A stretch of 64,000 nt of DNA, taken from the NCBI GenBank assembly GCA_965224735.1, contig OZ245059.1, positions 434,001 to 498,000 of the forward strand, given 5' to 3'. The position numbers and the translations under genes are program-made. Each line of letters starts with the position of its first letter. The first letter of the stretch is position 1. Positions 57,707 to 64,000 of the stretch are shown here, in pieces. This DNA is from Robiginitomaculum_A sp036478535. Its GTDB lineage: Bacteria; Pseudomonadota; Alphaproteobacteria; Caulobacterales; Maricaulaceae. The notes under the pieces are model-generated. The model worked only from the letters and a program-made list of their open reading frames with translations. It did no database searches and had not been told where the DNA came from.

Positions 57707-59182
57707 ATGAATTTTTTTTTGCGATATCTATTGTCCTTTATTGGTGTTGGTTTTGCATGCTTGTTTGCGCCAATTGCAACCGCGTGGCATTTAGAGGCTG
57801 GACAAGCCTCCACGAATGATACATTTGTTAATCCCGCATTCAGAACAATCACATTCCAACAACCTTTTGACACCATTCCAGTTGTCGTTGTTTTAGCAAC
57901 AAATGTGGGTTCAAATCCCGCATCAATTCGTGTTCGGAATATAACGTTAACTGGCTTTGACGCTGCAGTGGTCGAACCACAAAAAATTGACGCTCCCGAA
58001 AATGGGGAGCATGAGAGCATGACGTTTGATTATATTGCTATTGAAACGGGCATCCATTCTTTGCCAAACGGCGATATTATAGCCGCTGGGATACGTGCGA
58101 CTACAAACATTCAGGCGAGTACAACACCTGGTCTTGTTTTTACATCACCAGGTAGTGCCGAGGGATGGGACAGGGTATCTTTTGGAACGACATTTTCCTC
58201 AAATGCAAGTGTCGTTGCTCAAATTCAAACAATGAACAGTGAGAGTGGTACGCCGCCTGCCTCCTTTTCCCAACCCTTTCTAACAGTGGCTATGCAAATC
58301 CCGACGACAACTTTTGTTAATATGGCTTTAGAACGAAGTCAAGCGGCAGCAGGTATAGTCGTAAGTGAAGATATTGGGTGGATTGCCTTTCCAAGCGGTC
58401 GCACTGGAAGCTTCGTTGATACTACGAGCCAAACTGTCAGTTGGGATTCTAGGGCAACACCAGCTACAATAATAGGTTGGGGTACGTGTACCTTACAGAC
58501 ATTTAGCGGCATAAACTGGGCAAATGCACGTGTTGTTGCGACTAAAAATACAAGGACCGGAGATGATGGAGGGTGGCTTCGGCGATGCTCAAAATCTGGT
58601 ACACAAATTGGCTTACTTGTTGACGAAGATACGGCATTTGATACCGAGCGTCACCATACTTTCGAACGTGCTGGAATAATAGCATTTTCCCAATCTTTCC
58701 ATGCGGAGTTTAATGGACAGGTAAGGGCAGATAAGGCTGTAATGTTGTTAGACGATCCTCAAAACGGTGCCACCAACCCTTACGCTTTACCAGGAGCAAA
58801 AGTGCAATATACTATTGCGGTAGAAAGTTTTGGAGATGGGCCAATCGATAAGGATAGCGTTGTTATCACTGATAAAATACCGCCAAATGTGGCCTTAATT
58901 GTCAGTGACATTGATGGTATAGGTAGCGGGCCGATAATATTTACCGACGGAACCCCATCGAGTATGTTGGCTTATAATTTTTCAGGACTGTCAGATACGT
59001 CTGATGATGTGGAATTCTCCAACGATGATGGAGCAACATTTACTTACACTCCTATTCCCGGGGCAAATGGAGCAGATCAAAATATAACAGATGTGCGCAT
59101 ACGGCCCAAAGGGGAATTTGCAGGACCCTCGGGAAGCACATTTCCAAAATTTAGTGTTCGGTTTAACGCTGTGATATTATAG
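57707..59182 (+). CDS. secreted protein: H-type-lectin-like domain plus a DUF11-like C-terminal module
   Basis: This 491-aa protein has a signal peptide (LLSFIGVGFACLFAPIATAW). The N-terminal region (about residues 25-320) contains ITFQQPFDTIPVVVVLATNV, SIRVRNITLTGFDAAVVEPQ and EHESMTFDYIAIETGIHSLP, a pattern seen in lectin-like parts of MshQ-like surface proteins. The C-terminal 140 residues (LPGAKVQYTIAVESFGDGP to FPKFSVRFNAVIL) match the C-terminal module of the 46868-48292 protein. Function unknown; probably on the cell surface. Confidence 0.75.
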   Translation: MNFFLRYLLSFIGVGFACLFAPIATAWHLEAGQASTNDTFVNPAFRTITFQQPFDTIPVVVVLATNVGSNPASIRVRNITLTGFDAAVVEPQKIDAPENGEHESMTFDYIAIETGIHSLPNGDIIAAGIRATTNIQASTTPGLVFTSPGSAEGWDRVSFGTTFSSNASVVAQIQTMNSESGTPPASFSQPFLTVAMQIPTTTFVNMALERSQAAAGIVVSEDIGWIAFPSGRTGSFVDTTSQTVSWDSRATPATIIGWGTCTLQTFSGINWANARVVATKNTRTGDDGGWLRRCSKSGTQIGLLVDEDTAFDTERHHTFERAGIIAFSQSFHAEFNGQVRADKAVMLLDDPQNGATNPYALPGAKVQYTIAVESFGDGPIDKDSVVITDKIPPNVALIVSDIDGIGSGPIIFTDGTPSSMLAYNFSGLSDTSDDVEFSNDDGATFTYTPIPGANGADQNITDVRIRPKGEFAGPSGSTFPKFSVRFNAVIL

Positions 59183-59409
59183 CGATTTACTACCCTTATG
59201 AAGGTGTCTTGCAAATCTATAATTACCTGTTTCGTATAGATAATCCTATTTGAAACTACGATAAAACATAGTTGAAATATATCAATCTAAATGGAATTAT
59301 CTATAGTACTAAAAAATGGACATTTCATAATTTTCTCCAAAGGTTTCAAACCTCTCTCAGAGAAATAAACCACATGACGGAATTTTTCCGTCACCTTAGT
59401 TCATAAAAC

Positions 59410-59449
59410 TTATGGCCCCAGAGAACCCTTTATGGCCCCAGAGAACTTT
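59410..59449. repeat. 20-bp tandem duplication of the argH 3' end
   Basis: Two head-to-tail copies of a 20-bp unit beginning ttatggccccagagaac. The argH stop (59430-59432) lies in the second; the first adds a decayed copy downstream of the stop. Confidence 0.85.
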
Positions 59450-60905
59450 GCCAGCGTTTGATTTGCGCGCGGACATTGTTGGGAGCGGTGCCGCCGTATG
59501 ATGTGCGGCTTTCGCAAGATGCCTTGGGGCTAAGAACTAAATAGATATCATCATGGATGGGCGGGACGATTTTTTGCATGTCTGCAAGGCTAAGCTCGTG
59601 CAAAAATTTATCTTGCCGTTCCGCCATCACAACGATTTCGCCTGTTGCATGATGGGCTTCCCTGAACGGCATACCAAGGGCGCGCACAAGCCAATCCGCA
59701 AGATCGGTCGCCGTTGAAAACCCACTGCCTGCAGCCTTAGCCATGCGTTCTTTGTTGGGCGTGATGTCTTCGGTCATCCCAGCCATCGCAGCAAGGGCGA
59801 GACCAAGCGCATCGAAAGCCTCAAACACAGGTTCTTTGTCTTCTTGCATATCCTTGGAATAGGCGAGCGGCAGCCCTTTCATGACCATGGTCAGCGAAAT
59901 AAGCGCGCCTGAAATCCGCCCAGTTTTGGCACGAACTAGCTCGGCAGCGTCTGGGTTTCGTTTTTGCGGCATGATGGATGAGCCCGTGGTAAATTTATCG
60001 GATAGGGATACAAAGCTAAATTGCGCTGAAGTCCAAATAACGATTTCTTCGGCGAGGCGAGAGAGATGGGTTGCACAAATACTGGCGCATGACAAAGCTT
60101 CAAGCGCAAAATCCCGCGCCGAAACAGCGTCTAAGGAATTGGCCATAGGCCTTTGAAAACCAAGTGTTTTTGCCGTCATATATCGATCTATTGGGTAAGG
60201 TGTACCCGCCAAAGCCGCCGCGCCCAACGGGCACTCATTCATACGCTTATGACAATCTTCAAAGCGGGATTTGTCGCGAGCAAACATTTCCACATAGGCC
60301 ATCATATGGTGTCCAAAGGTAATAGGCTGCGCCACTTGTAAATGGGTAAATCCAGGCATAAGCGTGTCAGCATGCGCCTGCGCCTGGCGCAGGAGCGCGC
60401 GCTGTAAGCTTTCAATTTGGCTTACAAAACTCTCTAAGTGTGCGCGCACCCAAAGACGGAAATCTGTCGTCACTTGATCATTACGCGAGCGGGCCGTGTG
60501 CAAACGCCCTGCGCTCTCGGCGATGAGCTCCTTAAGCCGAGCCTCGATATTAAGGTGAATGTCTTCATACTCATCACGAAATGGAAACACCCCGTCTTCT
60601 AACTCTTTGAGAATATCATCAAGACCAACTTGGATAGCGGCATTATCCGTATCTATGATAATATTTTGCGCAGCTAACATATCCGCATGGGCTTTGGAGC
60701 CTGCAATATCCTCTTTGGCCATACGCTTATCAAAGCCAATAGAAACATTGATTGCTTGCATTATGTCCGAAGGTTTGTCAGAAAAGCGCCCACCCCACAT
60801 TTTTTGGCTCTTTCCCTTTAGATTGTTCTTTGGGAGATTGTTCTTTGGGAGATTGTTCTTTGAGGGATTGTTCTTTGGGGAATTGTTCTTTAGTGATTGT
60901 GACAT
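59430..60905 (-). CDS. argH: argininosuccinate lyase
   Basis: This 491-aa protein has fumarase/ASL signatures: MWGGRFSDKPSDIM, ARSRNDQVTTDFRLWVRAHL, the GSSIMPQKRNPDAAELVRA loop, and PFREAHHATGEIV. It makes arginine and fumarate from argininosuccinate. The N-terminus before MWGGRF is a low-complexity extension made of KNN-L/P-P/S units encoded by a 15-bp tandem repeat (60821-60895); the conserved start may be ATG near 60800. It is divergent from tlpA with overlapping ATGs. Confidence 0.96.
   Translation of the reverse strand: MSQSLKNNSPKNNPSKNNLPKNNLPKNNLKGKSQKMWGGRFSDKPSDIMQAINVSIGFDKRMAKEDIAGSKAHADMLAAQNIIIDTDNAAIQVGLDDILKELEDGVFPFRDEYEDIHLNIEARLKELIAESAGRLHTARSRNDQVTTDFRLWVRAHLESFVSQIESLQRALLRQAQAHADTLMPGFTHLQVAQPITFGHHMMAYVEMFARDKSRFEDCHKRMNECPLGAAALAGTPYPIDRYMTAKTLGFQRPMANSLDAVSARDFALEALSCASICATHLSRLAEEIVIWTSAQFSFVSLSDKFTTGSSIMPQKRNPDAAELVRAKTGRISGALISLTMVMKGLPLAYSKDMQEDKEPVFEAFDALGLALAAMAGMTEDITPNKERMAKAAGSGFSTATDLADWLVRALGMPFREAHHATGEIVVMAERQDKFLHELSLADMQKIVPPIHDDIYLVLSPKASCESRTSYGGTAPNNVRAQIKRWQSSLGP
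60821..60895 (-). repeat. 15-bp tandem repeat at the argH N-terminus (five units)
   Basis: Units gattgttctttggga, gattgttctttggga, gattgttctttgagg, gattgttctttgggg and aattgttctttagtg lie head to tail. In the minus frame each encodes a five-residue KNN-x-x unit. Confidence 0.9.
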
Positions 60906-61524
60906 GTCCGAGCCTCAAATTTCTAATTCTGTTTATTCTGATCCTGTAACAAGGCGACTGATAATGACCGTCCGCCTTATGGTCTTGTTTGGCGTTATAG
61001 CGGTATTGTTCGTTCTCATGCAATCCTGTTCTCAGCCCAAAACCACCCTAATGCAATTTGCTAAAGGGAGCCTTAAGAAAATGCAGGTCTTGGAAACACC
61101 TCCGCCTCAACCAACGCGCAGTTTTGAAGACATCAACGCCCATAAAGTTAGCCTTAAAGATTTTCGAGGAAAAGTGATTTTGCTAAACATATGGGCGTCT
61201 TGGTGCGTGCCGTGCGTAAAAGAACTCCCAAGCCTTGATCAATTTGCCGCGCAATATAATAGCGATAATTTTGCCGTTATTGCCGTTAGTATGGATAGAA
61301 GCCCTATCGAGGCAAACGTATTTTACCAAACGGCCAAGATTAAAACCCTGGGTCTCTATCACGATCCATCATTTGGTGTTAGCGCGGATGTTGGAGCATC
61401 TGGCATACCGATTAGTATATTTTACGATAAGAGCGGGCAGGAAATCCTGCGTATTTCTGGCGAAGTCGACTGGCAAAGCGCAGAAGTAAGTGCGCTGCTG
61501 GGCGCAGTCTTTAATGCACATTAA
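60904..61524 (+). CDS. TlpA-like thioredoxin-family thiol:disulfide protein
   Basis: This 206-aa protein has an anchor helix (LMVLFGVIAVLFVLMQS) and a periplasmic thioredoxin fold with the active site NIWASWCVPCVKELPSL and cis-Pro GIPISIFYDK. TlpA-type proteins reduce periplasmic thiols, for example in cytochrome biogenesis. It fits the alphaproteobacterial order argH-tlpA-lysA. Its ATG 60904 overlaps the argH ATG. Confidence 0.93.
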   Translation: MSEPQISNSVYSDPVTRRLIMTVRLMVLFGVIAVLFVLMQSCSQPKTTLMQFAKGSLKKMQVLETPPPQPTRSFEDINAHKVSLKDFRGKVILLNIWASWCVPCVKELPSLDQFAAQYNSDNFAVIAVSMDRSPIEANVFYQTAKIKTLGLYHDPSFGVSADVGASGIPISIFYDKSGQEILRISGEVDWQSAEVSALLGAVFNAH

Positions 61525-61715
61525 CCGCGCTTATTAAGCATTTAACTAAAAATTTAACGTATTTATATTGAAAACAAGTGGAGATGGCATTGCATAAATC
61601 ATTTTTAAAAAACACATATGGGGGCATGGCTATCATTACGGCGGCCAGTCGGCGGCCTGTATCTGTATAATGATACTCCTGTTAAGGTGTGGGAGTTGCT
61701 GTTGATTATAGCGGA

Positions 61716-61844
61716 ATGATGACGCGAAAAACCAATTACGAAGATTTAGCAAACGCAGCGGCACTGGCAGCCGCAAATTCTGGTGAGACAGACCATGCCG
61801 TTTTAGAAACTATCGCCACGAGATATGTCAGTGCCTATTCTTAA
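61716..61844 (+). CDS. 42-codon hypothetical protein
   Basis: The ORF reads MMTRKTNYEDLANAAALAAA and then NSGETDHAVLETIATRYV, stopping at 61842-61844. It is a plausible coding frame: GCGGA lies just upstream of the ATG, and its residue pattern is helical with alanine-rich segments. It overlaps the end of the convergent phosphomannomutase gene by 4 bp. No known family. Confidence 0.45.
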   Translation: MMTRKTNYEDLANAAALAAANSGETDHAVLETIATRYVSAYS

Positions 61845-63418
61845 ATCTTTTGATCGTACTCGCCAATTTCTTTGTATTTGGCAAGGCGAGCTTCTATTTC
61901 TCTAAATATGTTGGTTTTGTTGTCCTCAGTGGTTGGACTTTCAACAACAACAACAAGGTTTGGTGTGTTGGAGCTTGCGCGCACAAGGCCCCATGTACCG
62001 TCTTCTAGTGTAACGCGTACGCCGTTGACTGTGTTAACGTCGCGAATAGATTGGCCGAGTATTTTATCGCCGTTCTTGAAAGCAGCTTGATATTCGGCAA
62101 TAACGCGTTCAACTACGCCGTATTTTTCCTCATCAGCACAAAATGGAGACATGGTAGGACTACCCCATGTTTTGGGTAAGTCTTTACGCAAATCAGCCAT
62201 AGTTTTATCGGGTGCGCGGTCCAACATTTGCAAAACGGCAATAGCGGAGAGAATGCCATCATCATACCCCCTGCCAATGGGTTTATTAAAGAAATAATGT
62301 CCAGATTTTTCAAACCCAACAAGTGCGCCGATTTCTTTGGAACGGCGTTTTATATATGAATGTCCAGTTTTCCAATAATCGGTCTTAGCGCCGTTATTGA
62401 TTAGAACTGGATCGGTCGCATAAAGCCCCGTTGATTTTACATCAGCAACGAACTGTGCGTTTTTAAACTTAGCAGAAAGATCCCGCGCGAGCATAACGCC
62501 AACCTTATCGGCAAATATTTCTTCGCCCTCATTATCAACAATACCGCAACGATCCCCATCACCATCAAACCCTACGGCTAGATCCGCTTTGTGCTCTAGC
62601 ACCGCGTCGCGCATAGCATGAAGCATTTTCATATCTTCAGGGTTTGGATTATAATTGGGGAAATTATGGTCAAGTTCACATTGCACGGGAATGACCTCCA
62701 CGCCAATTTTCTCTAGCACTTGCGGCGCAAATGCACCTGCCGTTCCATTACCGCATGCAGCAACAACGCGCAATTTGCGTTTAATCTTAATGCCTTGGGC
62801 AAGGTCGCGAATATAAAGCTCTGCCATGTCCCCAATTTTTTGATACCCCCCACCCGATCGGCTCTTTGCTAAGCCCCCAAGCGCAATTTCTTTCAGGCGG
62901 ATCATTTCATCTGGACCAAAGGTGAGCGGGCGATCGACTCCCATTTTCACGCCTGTCCAGCCATTAATGTTGTGTGATGCCGTGACCATAGCAACGCACG
63001 GTACATCAAGCGCAAATTGAGCAAAATAAGCCGTTGGCGAGAGTGCGAGGCCAATATCCATAACTTCAATCCCAGCGCTCATAAGACCGACAATCAGCGC
63101 CTGTTTGATAGACAAAGAATAAGAACGATAATCATGACCAACAACGATTTGTGGCTTTTTACCAAGTTCATGAATAAGCGTGCCTAATGATGCGCCCAAG
63201 ACCTGTATGCCATAAAGATTAATTTCGGAGGGTTTGTTGCTGTCAGGATGACCAAACCACCACCGCGCGTCATATTCGCGAAACCCAGTCGGTTTAATCA
63301 AGGCATAATTTTCATAGGCCGCCGTATTCTCTTTTAAATCAGTTCTTGGTTTCATGCTCATGGCCTTTTTCATTCCTACCCACATTATGCGCCTTTTAAC
63401 CATATTCAAGTTAATCAT
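61841..63418 (-). CDS. phosphomannomutase / phosphoglucomutase
   Basis: This 525-aa alpha-D-phosphohexomutase has TGFREYDARWWFG, the phosphoserine loop VTASHNINGWTGVKMG, the metal loop GFDGDGDRCGIVD and the sugar-binding loop GFEKSGHYFF. It interconverts hexose 1- and 6-phosphates for polysaccharide precursors. ATG near 63355 (MSMKPRTDLKENTAAYEN) could be the real start; the frame to 63418 adds about 20 residues. Confidence 0.93.
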   Translation of the reverse strand: MINLNMVKRRIMWVGMKKAMSMKPRTDLKENTAAYENYALIKPTGFREYDARWWFGHPDSNKPSEINLYGIQVLGASLGTLIHELGKKPQIVVGHDYRSYSLSIKQALIVGLMSAGIEVMDIGLALSPTAYFAQFALDVPCVAMVTASHNINGWTGVKMGVDRPLTFGPDEMIRLKEIALGGLAKSRSGGGYQKIGDMAELYIRDLAQGIKIKRKLRVVAACGNGTAGAFAPQVLEKIGVEVIPVQCELDHNFPNYNPNPEDMKMLHAMRDAVLEHKADLAVGFDGDGDRCGIVDNEGEEIFADKVGVMLARDLSAKFKNAQFVADVKSTGLYATDPVLINNGAKTDYWKTGHSYIKRRSKEIGALVGFEKSGHYFFNKPIGRGYDDGILSAIAVLQMLDRAPDKTMADLRKDLPKTWGSPTMSPFCADEEKYGVVERVIAEYQAAFKNGDKILGQSIRDVNTVNGVRVTLEDGTWGLVRASSNTPNLVVVVESPTTEDNKTNIFREIEARLAKYKEIGEYDQKI

Positions 63419-63482
63419 TCATAATTTTTGTTGGCAGATATAAGTAAATCTACTAGCGTGAACATAATTAAGGAGACTGGTC

Positions 63483-63578
63483 ATGTTAAATCTACAGATT
63501 ATAAAAACCATTGGTGTTTTAACGCTTATTCTATCCTTTACTCCGCGTTTTAAACGCAGCGCAAGCGTACACCCATAA
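63483..63578 (+). CDS. 31-codon ORF in the lptM position
   Basis: A strong AAGGAG 8 bp upstream precedes MLNLQIIKTIGVLTLILSFT then PRFKRSASVHP. Alphaproteobacteria often have a small lipoprotein LptM (LSAC-G-x-K-G) here, between argH/tlpA and lysA. This one has a signal-like helix but no Cys; TPRFKR replaces the TACGxKx motif. It may be a decayed lptM. Confidence 0.5.
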   Translation: MLNLQIIKTIGVLTLILSFTPRFKRSASVHP

Positions 63579-63605
63579 ATAACCATCTGATAAGGTTAGG
63601 TATTC

Positions 63606-64000
63606 ATGAACCATTTTCAATACAAGAACGGCGAATTGTGCGCCGAAAATATTCCTCTTGCGCAAATCGCTCGCGAAGTTGGCACGCCCGTTTATGTCTA
63701 TAGTGCAGCTACATTTACGCGGCATTTTAAAGTGTTTGAAGATGCGGCTAAAGATCTTGATCATTTCATTGCTTACTCGGTCAAAGCCAATTCCAATCTT
63801 GCCGTTTTAACCCTGCTGGCCAAGCTTGGCGCTGGCGCTGATGTGGTGAGTGGCGGTGAATTAGAACGGGCGCTTCGCGCTGGCATTGACCCGCAAAAAA
63901 TTGTTTTCTCTGGCGTTGGTAAAAGCAAAGATGAAATGCGCGCCGCTCTTAAAGCTGGTATTTTACAGTTTAATGTCGAGAGCTTGCCCGAGCTTTTGGC
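63606..64000 (+). CDS. lysA: diaminopimelate decarboxylase, 5' part
   Basis: The frame MNHFQYKNGELCAENIPLAQ, GTPVYVYSAATFTRHF, AYSVKANSNLAVL (PLP Lys), LGAGADVVSGGELERAL and QKIVFSGVGKS is LysA, the last step of lysine synthesis. It runs off the window end. It starts 27 bp after the 31-codon ORF. Confidence 0.95.
   Translation, partial: MNHFQYKNGELCAENIPLAQIAREVGTPVYVYSAATFTRHFKVFEDAAKDLDHFIAYSVKANSNLAVLTLLAKLGAGADVVSGGELERALRAGIDPQKIVFSGVGKSKDEMRAALKAGILQFNVESLPELL

Overview
The window is a 64 kb stretch of a moderately AT-rich alphaproteobacterial chromosome. The class call rests on the 16S rRNA and on families typical of the class: an Irr-type Fur regulator, a GapR/DUF2312 protein, DUF3126, a TIGR01459-type HAD protein, and the gene orders lnt-corC-ybeY-phoH-miaB-fur-rimI and argH-tlpA-small ORF-lysA. 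I cannot resolve the order or genus from sequence alone.

Layout. 1-5.1 kb: an edge-truncated TonB-like Pro/Glu-repeat protein, a frameshifted HtrA/DegP protease, rarA, an Irr-like regulator and a worn-down rubrerythrin. 5.3-6.7 kb: an NTF2-like protein and a small cluster of IS remnants. 6.7-22.8 kb: alkaline phosphatase; cytochrome c maturation genes ccmFGHI; an alpha/beta hydrolase; the glutathione-dependent formaldehyde pair fghA/frmA; an acyltransferase; queF; cysE; DUF3126; gamma carbonic anhydrase; a rhomboid protease; a patatin preceded by a striking 17-bp tandem repeat; a DUF2799 lipoprotein. 22.8-29.4 kb: a repeat-rich leader and a complete rRNA operon in the order 16S, tRNA-Ala, tRNA-Ile, 23S, 5S, with an intervening sequence in 23S helix 9.

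29.5-35.2 kb is an insertion-sequence island. It holds an argG 3' fragment, an IS481 fragment, an IS200/IS605 element whose transposase start lies in a 29-bp perfect hairpin, a complete IS3 element and a complete IS110 element. Between them sits a two-gene DUF4160-DUF262 cassette. The IS3 cuts the first gene and the IS110 cuts the second; removing both elements in silico restores both reading frames. This is the best candidate in the window for an under-described (possibly anti-phage) system, although it is disrupted here.

35.2-46.7 kb: arsC-like reductase, serine hydrolase, HAD protein, MaoC, ribF, a decayed spacer, penicillin acylase, GIY-YIG protein, M19 dipeptidase, gapR, an aminotransferase and a broken dps. 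46.9-59.2 kb: two secreted proteins that share a C-terminal module but carry different N-terminal carbohydrate-binding-like domains. They flank the conserved trmB/HTH/lnt/corC/ybeY/phoH/miaB/fur cluster, which ends in an unusual ThiE-like/RimI-like fusion opposite yggS. 59.4-64 kb: argH, tlpA-like, a 42-codon ORF, phosphomannomutase, a 31-codon ORF in the lptM position, and lysA running off the edge.

Two themes run across the window. Short tandem duplications of 10-20 bp recur in spacers and at gene termini. Several genes are decaying (htrA, rubrerythrin, dps, argG fragment, DUF4160-DUF262, transposase remnants).
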